Assembly (NCBI RefSeq): GCF_013376455.1
Contig: NZ_CP045504.1
Location: forward strand, 2,935,001-2,999,000
Origin: Desulfolutivibrio sulfodismutans DSM 3696
Lineage (GTDB): Bacteria; Desulfobacterota; Desulfovibrionia; Desulfovibrionales; Desulfovibrionaceae
Length of the DNA: 64,000 nt
Direction of reading: 5' to 3'
Position numbers and translations under genes: made by a program. The first letter of the stretch is position 1, and every line of letters starts with the position of its first letter. Of this stretch, positions 51,773 to 61,442 are shown piece by piece. A model generated the notes under the pieces. That model did not search any database, had not been told where the DNA came from, and saw nothing but the letters and a program-made list of their open reading frames with translations.

Positions 51773-53530
51773 TCACACCGGCAGCTTCACCGTAAACGTG
51801 GTGCCCTTGCCCGGCGAGGAGGCGTAGGCGATTTCGCCCTTGTGATCCTCGACGATGCGTTGGCACACGGCCAGCCCAAGCCCCGTGCCGCTCTCCTTGG
51901 TGGTGCAGAAGGGCTCGAAGATGCGCCCGGCCACGTCCGTCGGGATGCCGCCCCCGGTGTCGGACACGCGAAGCACGGCGAAACCGTCCGCGAAATCCGT
52001 GGTGACCCGTATCTCGCCGCCGTTCGGCATGGCCTCGGCCGCATTTTTCATCAGGTTGATGAGCACCTGGCGCACCCGGTTGGGGTCGTGGGGCACGGAC
52101 GGGATGCCCTGACCCGCCTCCATGCGCACCGTGACCTGCCGGGCCTTGAGGCCTTCGGCCATCATCTTCGCCGTCTCCTCCACGGTGGTGTTGATATCCC
52201 CGAAATCGATGTGCGGCGGCGCCGGGCGGCTGAAGTCGCGTACCTCGCCTAAAAGGGTTTCCAGGCGTCCGGCCTCCTGCTCGATGATTTTCAGTTTCTC
52301 GGCGTCCTTGTCGTTCTCGGGCAGGCGTTTGCGGACCTGCCGGGCAAACCCGGCCATGAGCATGAGCGGATTTTTGATCTCGTGGGAGATGTGGGCCGCC
52401 GCCTGGCCGATGGCTGCAAAACGCTCCGAGCGGATGAGCTTTTCCTGGGCCTTGACCAGTTCCTCTTTTTTGCGCTCAACCTCCGTGCCGAGCATCCGGG
52501 AAAAGCGCATGGAAAAATACATGGCCACCAGGAACCCGAAAAACACCACGGCCTCGAAAAGCACGACCAACAGCCATTCCCGCACCACCAGCCGTCCGAT
52601 GAGCCCCTGCACCTCGGTCACCGGGGCGGCCAGACAGACCCCCCAGATGTTGCCCGGGTCGTCTGCGCCGGAGGGGCGCGCCGGACAAAACGCCGCCAGT
52701 TTCTTCATCTCCGAGATGACCCCCCGGTGCCACCCGGACATGTACCAGTCCGTCCCCGTCTGGCCCGTAAGGATGCGGTCGCGCAGCAGGCTCTCGATGC
52801 GCGACCAGTCCAGGGATGGATTGCGTTCACGTCGGGTCTCGATGGAATGCTGGCCCACAAAGCGGTCCTCGTAGTGGTCCAGGAAAAATCCCTGGTCGTC
52901 CACCACCCAGGCGTAGCCCGTGGCCCCGGAACGCACTCCCTGGGCGTATTCCCGGGCCACGGCCATGGCGTCCAGGACAAGGAGGATGGTCCCGGCCATG
53001 GCCGGGTCGCCGTCCTGGCCGGGAACTCCCACGGCCATGACCACCACCCGCTTTCCGACGAAAGGCCCGGTGTCCGGGACCGTCACCCGGCCGGTAAAGG
53101 CCGATGCGGCCCGGGCCGGGTCGCGGGCGAAGGCCAGGGCCAGGGTCGGATCAATGCCGACGTCGCCCGCAAGCGCCCCGCGGCCGTCGAACCACTGGGC
53201 AGGCCCGGCGTCGCCGCTGGCGAAGCCCATGGCCAGCACCTTCCAGTGCTTGAGCATCTGAAAAAACGGCGCGAGGGCCGCAGACGGCTGCGCGGAGTCG
53301 GCCGGAGATTGCCGCCAGATGTCGGCAAGGCTGTGCAGGCTGGTTTTGAGGAAGGCGAAATGTTCGTCGATGTCGTCGGCGATCTTTTGGGCCAGGAGCA
53401 ATTGCTGGCCGTTGAACTGGTCGGTGGCGACCTGTTCGATTTCGTTTTTGGCCCGCCAGCCCATAAAAGCCACCACCGACGTCAGAATGATGAACAGGGC
53501 TACGGCGGCAGCCAGAAATTTTCGGGTCAT
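51773..53530 (-). CDS. Membrane sensor histidine kinase with periplasmic Cache-like domain
   Basis: A 585-residue kinase with a first membrane helix at about 7-25, a periplasmic sensor of about 230 residues, and a second helix at about 275-305 (LLVVLFEAVVFFGFLVAMYF). A coiled linker and HisKA follow (His at about 382 in AAHISHEIKNPLMLMAGFAR), then HATPase (N box VLINLMKNAAEA, G boxes SDTGGGIP and GTGLGLAVC). The AAHISHEIKNP form is of the NtrB/ZraS-like group. GGCAGGGGGACC precedes the ATG at 53530. No response regulator is adjacent. Confidence 0.88.
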   Translation of the reverse strand: MTRKFLAAAVALFIILTSVVAFMGWRAKNEIEQVATDQFNGQQLLLAQKIADDIDEHFAFLKTSLHSLADIWRQSPADSAQPSAALAPFFQMLKHWKVLAMGFASGDAGPAQWFDGRGALAGDVGIDPTLALAFARDPARAASAFTGRVTVPDTGPFVGKRVVVMAVGVPGQDGDPAMAGTILLVLDAMAVAREYAQGVRSGATGYAWVVDDQGFFLDHYEDRFVGQHSIETRRERNPSLDWSRIESLLRDRILTGQTGTDWYMSGWHRGVISEMKKLAAFCPARPSGADDPGNIWGVCLAAPVTEVQGLIGRLVVREWLLVVLFEAVVFFGFLVAMYFSMRFSRMLGTEVERKKEELVKAQEKLIRSERFAAIGQAAAHISHEIKNPLMLMAGFARQVRKRLPENDKDAEKLKIIEQEAGRLETLLGEVRDFSRPAPPHIDFGDINTTVEETAKMMAEGLKARQVTVRMEAGQGIPSVPHDPNRVRQVLINLMKNAAEAMPNGGEIRVTTDFADGFAVLRVSDTGGGIPTDVAGRIFEPFCTTKESGTGLGLAVCQRIVEDHKGEIAYASSPGKGTTFTVKLPV

Positions 53531-53707
53531 GGTCCCCCTGCCGGTCTTGATCCGGGTTTCTCCCAAGTATCCGGAATCGCCTGATGACGCAACAACGCCG
53601 GACCGCGTCCCGCAGGGGTGCGGCCTGGCCCGCCTGCCGCCCGTGCGCTCTTTCCCTTGCCAAGGGCGTCCGGCCCGGATACCCCCCCTCTCAGGGAGAC
53701 GACACGC

Positions 53708-55078
53708 ATGCACATGGAAAAAGGAAGCATCATCGATATCGAGGTGTCCAAGCTGGCCTTCGGCGGCATGGGGCTGGCCCGGGTGGACGGATTCGTGGTT
53801 TTTTGCGACCGGGCGTTGCCTGGCCAGACGGTGCGGGCCGAGGTGGCCAAGGTCAAGAAAGGATTTGCCGAGGCGCGGCTGGTGGAGGTGCTGACCCCCT
53901 CCCCCAAGCAGGTCGAGCCGTTTTGCCAACATTTCGGCCAATGCGGCGGCTGTTCGTGGCAGGATCTGGACTATGCCGAGCAGCTTTACTGGAAGCGCGA
54001 ACAGGTGATCGAGAGCCTGCGCCACCTGGCCGGGATCGCCGAGGCGACCGTGGCCGCGGCCGTGCCATCGCCTGTGACCCGCCACTATCGCAACAAGATG
54101 GAATTCGCCTTTGCCGGGGCCCTGCACCTTGGGCTCTATGAGCGAAACGCCCCGGGACGGGTGTGCGATGTGACCGGGTGCGGGCTTTTATCCAAAAAAG
54201 GCGCGGCCATGCTCAATGCCGTCCGGGACTACTGCCGGACCTTCGGCCAGCCCGCCTACGACCACAAAACCGGCAAGGGCCTGTGGCGGCACCTGATCAT
54301 CCGCGAGGCCCAGGCCACGGGCCAGACCATGGTCCAGCTCATCACCTCGCCCCGGGGCGATGCGGCCAAGGCCGCGCAAGGCCTTTCGGATCATCTGGCG
54401 GCAGCCTTCCCGGACCTGACCACCTTCGTGCATTCCACCCGGCAGGCCAGGGTCGCCCTGGCCGTGGGGGAGCGCATCGAATCGGCCACGGGCCAGGGGT
54501 TTATCGAGGAGCGGTTGGGGAAGACCGTGTTTCGCATCTCCCCGGACTCCTTTTTCCAGACCAACTCCCTGGGCGCCCAAAAGCTGTACGACACGGCCAT
54601 GGCCGCCGCCGGTCTCACCGGAACCCAGACCGTGTGGGATCTGTATTGCGGTTCGGGGGGCATCGCCCTGTATGCGGCGGCCCGGGCCAAACAGGTCATC
54701 GGCGTGGACTCCTCGGCCATGAGCATCCGCGACGCCAAGGCCTCGGCCGGGGAAAACGGGCTGGTCAACTGTGAATTCGTCAAGGGCGACGTGCGTCAAA
54801 GCCTGGAGTCGCTGCGGGTCAAAAAGCCCGACGTGGTTTTTCTGGACCCGCCCAGGTCCGGAACCCATCCCGAGGTGCTGGCCGCCCTGCGGCTGCTGCG
54901 CCCGGGGCGCGTGATCTACGTCTCCTGCAATCCCTCCACCCTGGCCCGGGACGCCGCCGCGCTTGTCGGCGACTACCGGGTGGATGTGGTCACCCCGGTG
55001 GACATGTTCCCCCACGGCCCGCACGTCGAATGCGTGCTGGGACTGGTGCGCGCGGACGCGGCGTCGGCCCGGAAATAA
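53708..55078 (+). CDS. rlmD: 23S rRNA (uracil-5-)-methyltransferase RlmD-like
   Basis: A 456-residue TrmA/RumA family protein. An N-terminal TRAM domain (about 1-60) is followed by cysteines for a [4Fe-4S] cluster (CQHFGQCGGC and a later VCDVTGC). The catalytic domain has SAM motif WDLYCGSGGIALYAA, the segment VVFLDPPRSGTHPE, and the nucleophile Cys in YVSCNPSTLARD. It methylates C5 of a 23S rRNA uridine, although the exact position is unproven. The ATG at 53708 follows CAGGGAGACG; ATG 53714 is an alternative. Confidence 0.9.
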   Translation: MHMEKGSIIDIEVSKLAFGGMGLARVDGFVVFCDRALPGQTVRAEVAKVKKGFAEARLVEVLTPSPKQVEPFCQHFGQCGGCSWQDLDYAEQLYWKREQVIESLRHLAGIAEATVAAAVPSPVTRHYRNKMEFAFAGALHLGLYERNAPGRVCDVTGCGLLSKKGAAMLNAVRDYCRTFGQPAYDHKTGKGLWRHLIIREAQATGQTMVQLITSPRGDAAKAAQGLSDHLAAAFPDLTTFVHSTRQARVALAVGERIESATGQGFIEERLGKTVFRISPDSFFQTNSLGAQKLYDTAMAAAGLTGTQTVWDLYCGSGGIALYAAARAKQVIGVDSSAMSIRDAKASAGENGLVNCEFVKGDVRQSLESLRVKKPDVVFLDPPRSGTHPEVLAALRLLRPGRVIYVSCNPSTLARDAAALVGDYRVDVVTPVDMFPHGPHVECVLGLVRADAASARK

Positions 55079-55216
55079 GACCCCAAGGCCGCAACGCCAT
55101 GGCGGTCGGGCGGTCGGGAGATCGGACGGCGGGGGTGTCCCTGCCGCCGTCGGCCCGGGGGCCACATCGGACAGAAACCGGTACGGCCGGGGGCGTTTCG
55201 GAGGGATGGTCCGGGA

Positions 55217-56152
55217 CTATCCGAAAAACAGAAGCCAGAAAAAGGCGCTTTGGCAGGCCAGGGCGGCCACGGCCAGGACCGCCGCCGTGAACAGGGCCCA
55301 TTTCATGCGCAGGGCGTAGGAGCTAAACGAGGTGATGCCCCACAGGGCCAGGGCCAGGGCCCACAGGGCCAGGGAGGCCGTCATGCTCCAAAAAAGCAGG
55401 TCCGAGGCGGCATGGGCCGTCGCAAAGGGCCACAGGCCGTTATAAATGTGGCCCAGGGTGGCCAGATGCACAAGCCCTGCGAAAAATGCCCAGCGGGCGG
55501 CCAGCTTCAGGGTGAATCCGTAATAGTCCCGGCCGAAGTCGTCCTTGTTGCGCCGGGCCACCAGATACAGCCCGCCGCAGCCCCCGGCCAGGCACAGGGC
55601 CAGGGTCAGGGTCTCCAGCAGGATGGGCCAGAAAAAGGCGTTTTGGGGCGGCACGAAAAAATCCCAGCCCGACAGGGGCAGGGGGGAATGCAGGGAAAAG
55701 AGCCGGAAGGTCGAGACCAGGGCGTAGAGTGCGGCGAAAAAGGCCAGTCCCGAGGCGATGCCGATGAGGGAATGGGCGGATTTGCTGTTTTTCATGCGCT
55801 GCCACAGGCCCCGGTAGACCAGAAAAAGGATCGCGCCGAAGAAAAGCGGGGCCGCCAGGGGCAAGACGGGCAGGGGCCAGGCAAAGAAAAACGCGGCGCT
55901 TTCCGGGGCGGCGAAGGGCAGGGCCACGGCGGCCAGAAGGGTGAGCAAAAAGACGTATCCGCCGCCGAGCAGGGCGAAGGTGGTGGTCTGCTGGCCGAAC
56001 TTGTCCAGAAAAATCTTGATCCGTTTGGTCTTGAAAAAGCCGCCCGAGGCGCTGACCACTGGCATGCCGGCCGCAGCCAGGGCCAGGGCCAGATGGGGGG
56101 CGAGAAGGATCACCGTGACGTAAAAGGCGACATCTCCGACAGGCAGGGGCAT
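55217..56152 (-). CDS. Conserved hypothetical polytopic membrane protein
   Basis: A 311-residue integral membrane protein with about eight hydrophobic helices and few charged residues. Examples are VTVILLAPHLALALAAAG at the start and WALFTAAVLAVAALACQSAF at the end. A central His/Asp-poor loop and several histidines (VHLATLGHIYNGL) might bind a cofactor such as haem, as seen in membrane cytochromes of sulfate reducers, but no classical haem motif is present. Function not assigned. It lies alone on the minus strand. Confidence 0.8.
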   Translation of the reverse strand: MPLPVGDVAFYVTVILLAPHLALALAAAGMPVVSASGGFFKTKRIKIFLDKFGQQTTTFALLGGGYVFLLTLLAAVALPFAAPESAAFFFAWPLPVLPLAAPLFFGAILFLVYRGLWQRMKNSKSAHSLIGIASGLAFFAALYALVSTFRLFSLHSPLPLSGWDFFVPPQNAFFWPILLETLTLALCLAGGCGGLYLVARRNKDDFGRDYYGFTLKLAARWAFFAGLVHLATLGHIYNGLWPFATAHAASDLLFWSMTASLALWALALALWGITSFSSYALRMKWALFTAAVLAVAALACQSAFFWLLFFG

Positions 56153-56349
56153 GCGATGCGCTCTCCTTGAGTCGTGGGCGGGGTGCGGCGGCGCAACTCC
56201 CGGCCTTGCGCCGGTTTTCTTGCCCTAAATCGGGCGGTGATGCAAGACGCATCGGAACCGGCGGGGAAATCCGCCGGACGCGGAAATGAGGCCTGGCGGG
56301 GAAAGCGGCTTGCCAATTTTCCCCATGTCGCTTATCCGTGCAATAAGAT

Positions 56350-57762
56350 ATGGGAAAAAGGGCGAAAATACCACCTTTCGGCGTGTTGTGCAGGCTCTTG
56401 TCCCGGCCGCTTTCGGCGGCGTGGGGCAGAGGGTGTTTTTTGGCGCTTGTGGTTCTGTCTTTCGCCGGGTGCCGGACCACCGGCCCCATCGCCCAGTCCA
56501 GCACGGATTTTCGCCTGCAAAACATTGAGGCGGCCCTGGTCAAGATCCAGGGCGAGGTCCAGGCCCTGGAGTCCAAGCAGGCTGCGGGCGACAAGAACTG
56601 GGGCGAGGTGCGGGCCAAGCTTGACGAGTTGGCCTTGCTTTTGCGCTCCCGCACCGGCGAGGCCGGGGCCGCGTCCGTGCAGGATGCGCCGCCGCCCTGG
56701 GCCGGACAGCCCATGGCCGCCAATCAGGCCGCCGCGTCAAAGGCTACTACCGGGCCGGGCGAAAAAAACGCCGTGCCCTACGCGCCTCCCGGCAAATCCG
56801 CCGCCCAAAACGGCAAGGGACAACCCGCGCCGCCGTCCGATGTCGGGCGTCCCTTCCCGGCCGTTCCGCCCGGCCAGACGGCCCAGGCCGTCCAGGCCGC
56901 CGCCTCGGTCGAGCCCACGCCTCCCCCTGCCCAAAAAAATCAGGAACCTGCGCCGCAAAGCCCAGCCGCCGAACTGGCTGCTGCTGGCCTGTCCGCCCCG
57001 GCCCCGGTGTCTGCGGCCACGCCCGGCGGAAATCCGGCCAAGGCCTGGGAGCTCCCCGGCCCCGGCGAATCGTCCGCCAAGGCCCAGGCGGCGGCCGTGG
57101 AGCCTGCGCCAGCGGCTGTGACGCCAGCCGCGCCGTCCGCGCCGCCAGCCATGCCGCCCGCGTCATCCCTTTCGCCTTATCCGGCCGTGCTGCCCCCGGT
57201 CGGCGAAGGGGCGGCCCAGACGCCCATCCCCCCAGCTGCGGCCACCCCGGTGGCCACGGCCGTCCAGGCCGCCGCACCCGCCCCCGGCCGGGCCCCCACG
57301 CCCTATGCCGCGCCCTCCGGCCCTGCGCCGTCCGCTGCTCCGGCCGCTCCGGCCGCGGTCGCGCCTGCGTCCGGCAAGCCCTCACCAGGCGAGGAGGCCG
57401 ACTACAACCGGGCCCTCAAGCTGGCCCTAAACGGCAAACCCCGCGAGGCCAGCGCCGCATTTGGCGAATTTTTGACCCGCCATCCCCACAGTCCCCTGGA
57501 GCCCAACGTGCGCTACTGGATCGGGGAGAGCGACTACAACCAGGGCAACTTCTCCCAGGCCGCCCAGAGCTTCACCGACGTCAGCACCCGCTACCCCGGA
57601 CACCACAAGGCGGCGGACTCCCTGTACAAGCTGGGCATGGTTCAGGAGAAGCTGGGGAACACGGCCGCCGCCCGGACGGCCTACGAATCCCTGATCAAGG
57701 ACTATCCGGCCTCGGAACTGACCGGCAACGCCAAACGCAAACTCGAACAGCTCCCCCGGTGA
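56350..57762 (+). CDS. cpoB: CpoB/YbgF-like TPR lipoprotein with long Pro/Ala linker
   Basis: A 470-residue lipoprotein. The hydrophobic signal ends in LVVLSFAGC (lipobox Cys at about 41), followed by a coiled coil (RLQNIEAALVKIQGEVQALE). A linker of about 240 residues very rich in Pro and Ala leads to C-terminal TPR repeats (YNRALKLALNGKPREASAAFGEF, YWIGESDYNQGNFSQAAQSF). The end pattern is that of Tol-Pal-associated YbgF/CpoB proteins that coordinate outer-membrane constriction with peptidoglycan synthesis. The linker is longer than usual. The long N-terminal start is uncertain. Confidence 0.82.
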   Translation: MGKRAKIPPFGVLCRLLSRPLSAAWGRGCFLALVVLSFAGCRTTGPIAQSSTDFRLQNIEAALVKIQGEVQALESKQAAGDKNWGEVRAKLDELALLLRSRTGEAGAASVQDAPPPWAGQPMAANQAAASKATTGPGEKNAVPYAPPGKSAAQNGKGQPAPPSDVGRPFPAVPPGQTAQAVQAAASVEPTPPPAQKNQEPAPQSPAAELAAAGLSAPAPVSAATPGGNPAKAWELPGPGESSAKAQAAAVEPAPAAVTPAAPSAPPAMPPASSLSPYPAVLPPVGEGAAQTPIPPAAATPVATAVQAAAPAPGRAPTPYAAPSGPAPSAAPAAPAAVAPASGKPSPGEEADYNRALKLALNGKPREASAAFGEFLTRHPHSPLEPNVRYWIGESDYNQGNFSQAAQSFTDVSTRYPGHHKAADSLYKLGMVQEKLGNTAAARTAYESLIKDYPASELTGNAKRKLEQLPR

Positions 57763-59147
57763 GCGCCAAGGTCGCATCCCCCATGGGCAATCCGCAACCG
57801 CCCGTCCAGGCCTCGCCGCACGAGTCCTGCGCCATGCCCTCCCCGGCCGAGTCGGACCACGAATTCAAGGCCTGCCTGGCCCTGCGCCACTGTCCGGGCA
57901 TCGGCCCCAAAACCTGGAAACGCCTGTTTTCCGCCTTCCCCAGCGCCCGGGAGGCCTGCCGACGCCACGCCGAATGGACACAGATGCGCCTCGTGGACGC
58001 CCGGGCCGCCGAATCCTACGCCCGGGGCCGGTACCGTCAGGCGGCCATGGCGGAATACGACGCGGCCCGGGAAAAAGGCCTGCGAACCGTCACCTTTTTC
58101 GATCCGGATTTTCCCGACCCCCTGCGCCACATCCCGGACCCGCCGCTTCTGTTGTACGTGGTGGGCGACGTCTCGCTTTTGCACTCCCCGGCCGTGGCCC
58201 TGGTGGGGGCCAGGCAGTGCTCCCGCTACGGATTCGACGCGGCCATGCGGCTGGGGCGCGATCTGGCCCGGGCCGGGGTGGCCGTGGTTTCGGGCCTGGC
58301 CCACGGCATCGACCGTCAGGCCCATCTGGCCGGGTTGTCCGAGGTGGGGGGATCCATCGCGGTCCTGGGAACGGGCATCGACCTGGTCTATCCCGACTCC
58401 AACATGGACGTGTGGAAGGCCCTGGCCGCAGCCGGGCTCATCGTCTCGGAATTTCCCCCCGGCGCCCATCCCTGCCCGGGGCATTTTCCGGTGCGCAACC
58501 GGATCATCAGCGGCCTGTCCCTGGGCGTTACGGTCATCGAGGCCGCAGGCAGAAGCGGCAGCCTGATCACCGCCAAGCTGGCCCTGGAGCAGGGCCGCGA
58601 GGTCTTCGCCCTGCCCGGGCCGGTGCATCTGCCCACCTTCGAAGGCTGCCACAGGCTCATCAAGGAAGGGGCGCTTCTGGTGCAAAACGGCCAGGACATC
58701 CTAGAGGCCCTGGCCCCCCGGCTGGCGGAGTATGTTCGCCGCCCCCCCCTGCGCGCCCCGGAGGACGCCGCCCCCGCCGGGTCCGACCGCAGCCTGCGCG
58801 AACGCCCCGCCGTCCGGCCCCTGCCTCCGAGCCTGCCTCCCGAGCGCGTGCCGCCTCCGGCCGCCGACGCCGTGGCCCCTGCCCCGCCTCCGCCACCCCC
58901 GGCGCCCCCGCCACCCCCTCCTCCGGCCGCCGACCTCACGGACCTGGAGCGCAGCATCCTGCGCCTGTTTTCGGACGGCGCGCGGCTGCACATGGATGCC
59001 GTGGGCCAGGAACTGGGGCTGGCCAGCCATGTGGTCAGCCGGACCCTGGTCGGGCTGGAACTCAAGGGGCTTGTGCGAAAATGGCCGGGAATGTACTACG
59101 GCCTGGAGCAGATGGAGACCCCCCCGCCATGCAAAAACTCCCGTTAA
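57759..59147 (+). CDS. dprA: DNA-processing protein DprA (Smf)
   Basis: A 462-residue protein. An N-terminal helix-rich domain (RHCPGIGPKTWKRLF) precedes the Rossmann-like DprA core: VALVGARQCSRYG, VVSGLAHGIDRQAH, AVLGTGIDLVYP, FPVRNRIISGLS and EAAGRSGSLITAKLA. A proline-rich linker (PPPPPPAP) leads to a C-terminal winged helix (LERSILRLFSDGARLHMDAVG). It binds single-stranded DNA and loads RecA during transformation. The GTG overlaps the stop of the lipoprotein gene (GTGA). The Pro-rich linker is unusual. Confidence 0.92.
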   Translation: MSAKVASPMGNPQPPVQASPHESCAMPSPAESDHEFKACLALRHCPGIGPKTWKRLFSAFPSAREACRRHAEWTQMRLVDARAAESYARGRYRQAAMAEYDAAREKGLRTVTFFDPDFPDPLRHIPDPPLLLYVVGDVSLLHSPAVALVGARQCSRYGFDAAMRLGRDLARAGVAVVSGLAHGIDRQAHLAGLSEVGGSIAVLGTGIDLVYPDSNMDVWKALAAAGLIVSEFPPGAHPCPGHFPVRNRIISGLSLGVTVIEAAGRSGSLITAKLALEQGREVFALPGPVHLPTFEGCHRLIKEGALLVQNGQDILEALAPRLAEYVRRPPLRAPEDAAPAGSDRSLRERPAVRPLPPSLPPERVPPPAADAVAPAPPPPPPAPPPPPPPAADLTDLERSILRLFSDGARLHMDAVGQELGLASHVVSRTLVGLELKGLVRKWPGMYYGLEQMETPPPCKNSR

Positions 59148-59488
59148 GCCTTGCCCGCCCGGGCATGGTTCTGGCCAAGGCCGTGGCCCGGGCCGACGGC
59201 ATTGCCGTGGCCGCCCAGGGCACGGAACTGTCCCAGGCCCTGCTCGACCGTTTCGACACCATGGGCGTGGACGCCGTGGTGGTGGAGGGCAATCCCGTGG
59301 ACCTGGAGGGCGCGGCCGGGGACATGTCCTACGAAAAACGGGCCGAGCGTCTGGACCATCTTTTCCGCAAGCATGCCGGGGACAAGTGGATGCAGCAGAT
59401 CAAAAAGCTCCTCTACGACTATTTCAAGCTCAAGGCGGCGGGGCTGGCGGCGGCCAGGGCGGCGGCCGAGCCGCCCCGGGAGGGCTAG
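59129..59488 (+). CDS. Small conserved protein upstream of HDOD gene
   Basis: A 119-residue protein with LARPGMVLAKAVARADGIAVAAQGTELSQALLDRF, a pattern also seen in small N-terminal domains associated with HD-GYP/HDOD signalling proteins, and a C-terminal alanine-rich helix. The ATG at 59129 lies inside the end of dprA, with GGAG upstream. It ends 3 bases before the HDOD gene, implying a joint function. It may be a detached regulatory domain of that HDOD protein. No enzymatic motif is visible. Confidence 0.78.
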   Translation: MQKLPLSLARPGMVLAKAVARADGIAVAAQGTELSQALLDRFDTMGVDAVVVEGNPVDLEGAAGDMSYEKRAERLDHLFRKHAGDKWMQQIKKLLYDYFKLKAAGLAAARAAAEPPREG

Positions 59489-59491
59489 GCC

Positions 59492-60331
59492 ATGGCCGAG
59501 GATCTGCGCACCGAACGAAAAGGGCTCATCCTGGCGGTCAAGGATCTGCCCACCCTGCCCAAGGTCTTGGACGAGGTGGCCCGGCTGGTGGAGCGTTCCG
59601 ACTCGTCCACCGACGAGGTGGCCAAGCTCATCGCCATGGACCAGGTGCTTTCAGCCAAGGTCTTGAAGATGGTCAACTCGCCCATCTACGGTTTTCCCGG
59701 GCGCATCAGCTCCATCCAGCACGCCCTGGTGCTTTTGGGGTTCAACGTGCTGCGCGGCATCATCGTGTCCACGTCGGTCTTCGAGATCATGAGCGAGAAC
59801 ATGGTGGGGCTTTGGGAGCACAGCCTGGGCGTGGCCCTGGCCAGCTCCACCGTGGCCCGGGCGGCCGGGCTTCGCGACCCCGAGGAATATTCCGTGGCCG
59901 GGCTTCTGCACGACCTGGGCAAGGTGGTGGCCACGGTGCAGTTGCCCGAGCTCAAGGGCGAGATCGAGCAGGCCGTCAAGGCCAGGGATCTGATGTACAT
60001 CGAGGCTGAAAAGGAAGTCCTGGGCTTTGGGCACGACCGCATCAACGCCTGGCTGGCCGACCACTGGAAGCTGCCGCCCAATATCAAGGAAGGCCTGTCC
60101 TACCACCACAAGCCGCAACTGGCCCGGCTCTATCCGGACATGGCCTGCGCCGTGCATGTGGGCGACTTCATGGCCCGGGTCTTCGAATACGGCTTCGGCG
60201 GCGACGACAACGTGCCCTACCTGCAGCCCGAGGCCTTAAAGCGCCTGAAGCTCAAACCGGCCGACGTGGAAGGCATCCTGGGCCACTTAAGCGAGCAGTT
60301 CCTGGAAATCTCCGACCTGTCCTTCGCCTGA
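59492..60331 (+). CDS. HDOD-domain signalling protein
   Basis: A 279-residue single HDOD domain with no output partner. Its features are LPTLPKVLDEVARLVERSDSS, the LIAMDQVLSAKVLKMVNSPIYGFPG core and the HDLGKVVATVQLPEL region. HDOD proteins lack a full catalytic HD site and act as adaptors in c-di-GMP, chemotaxis or stress signalling. The neighbouring small protein and the GGDDF protein suggest one signalling unit. The ATG follows GGGAGGGC. Confidence 0.88.
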   Translation: MAEDLRTERKGLILAVKDLPTLPKVLDEVARLVERSDSSTDEVAKLIAMDQVLSAKVLKMVNSPIYGFPGRISSIQHALVLLGFNVLRGIIVSTSVFEIMSENMVGLWEHSLGVALASSTVARAAGLRDPEEYSVAGLLHDLGKVVATVQLPELKGEIEQAVKARDLMYIEAEKEVLGFGHDRINAWLADHWKLPPNIKEGLSYHHKPQLARLYPDMACAVHVGDFMARVFEYGFGGDDNVPYLQPEALKRLKLKPADVEGILGHLSEQFLEISDLSFA

Positions 60332-60434
60332 TGCCGCGCCCGGGCGAATATGGCTGCGATGTTTTGAGAAAGGGCTTCGATTTGCCGGATTCCGCGCGTC
60401 TGCAGAGGCGGTCGGCGAGGACGCCATACCACAT

Positions 60435-61442
60435 ATGACCACGGACACGGATACCCTCCCGGCCGGGTTCGGCTTCACCCGCCCCCAGCTCGTCACGCTT
60501 CTGACCCCGGACGCGGATTTCGCCGCGCTCATGCAGGGGATGTGGCCCGTGTCCGTGATGCAGGTCAGCCACTTCACCCGGGGCCGCCGGGCCATCGAAA
60601 CCCTTTTCAACGACCCGCCAGACCTGCTCATGGTGGACGGTGAGCTTTCCGACATGCCCGGGCTCGATGTGGTAAGCCTCGTGAAAAGCGAGAATGTCTA
60701 CCGCCAGCTTCCGGTCATCTACGTCATCAGCCACGAGGAACTGGAATCGGGGCGGGACTGGCTGGCCGCCGAGATCGACGATTTCCTGGCCCGCCCCCTG
60801 CGCCCGGCCGAAGTGCGGGCCCGGGTGCTCCTGACCCTGGCCCGGGCGTCGCGGTCCTTCGACGCCAACCCCCTGACGCGGCTGCCGGGCAACACCTCCA
60901 TCATCCACCGCATCCAGGAGCTCATCGACCGCCGCGAGGACTTCGCCCTGGTCTATGCCGACCTGGACCATTTCAAGTCCTTCAACGACAAATACGGCTT
61001 TTCCCGGGGCGACGAGGTGCTCATGATGACCGCCCGGGTCATCGTCAACACCATCCGCAGCCTCCCCGGCATCCGGTCCTTCGTGGGCCATGTGGGCGGC
61101 GACGACTTCGTGTTCATCGTGCCGCCGGAGGTGGCGGAGACGGCCTGCCAGCGTCTGGTGGCCACCTTTGACGGCATCGTGCCCAGCTTTTATGATCCCG
61201 AGGACCGGGAGCGCGGCGACATCCGGTCCACGGATCGGGAGGGGCATCTGCGCACCTTTCCGCTCATGGCCATCTCCCTGGCCGTGGTCTTTAACCGCGA
61301 CGGCAGCCTCAAGCACTACGGCGAGGCCTCCCAGATCGCCATGTCGCTCAAAAAAAAGGCCAAGGAAAACCCCAAAAGCTGCTATGTCCTGGACCAACGG
61401 CGCGGGGACGCCCCGCCACCCCCATCGGACCTCCCCGACTGA
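60435..61442 (+). CDS. Receiver-GGDDF protein (diguanylate cyclase-like)
   Basis: A 335-residue protein. Residues 15-130 resemble a receiver domain (phospho-acceptor aspartate in LLMVDGELSDMPG). They are followed by a GGDEF-type domain with the substrate-contact motif YADLDHFKSFNDKYGF and the signature position HVGGDDF. The usual GGDEF/GGEEF glutamate is replaced by aspartate, so cyclase activity is uncertain and a degenerate c-di-GMP or GTP-binding role is possible. It follows the HDOD gene and its end overlaps the start of xerC. Confidence 0.85.
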   Translation: MTTDTDTLPAGFGFTRPQLVTLLTPDADFAALMQGMWPVSVMQVSHFTRGRRAIETLFNDPPDLLMVDGELSDMPGLDVVSLVKSENVYRQLPVIYVISHEELESGRDWLAAEIDDFLARPLRPAEVRARVLLTLARASRSFDANPLTRLPGNTSIIHRIQELIDRREDFALVYADLDHFKSFNDKYGFSRGDEVLMMTARVIVNTIRSLPGIRSFVGHVGGDDFVFIVPPEVAETACQRLVATFDGIVPSFYDPEDRERGDIRSTDREGHLRTFPLMAISLAVVFNRDGSLKHYGEASQIAMSLKKKAKENPKSCYVLDQRRGDAPPPPSDLPD

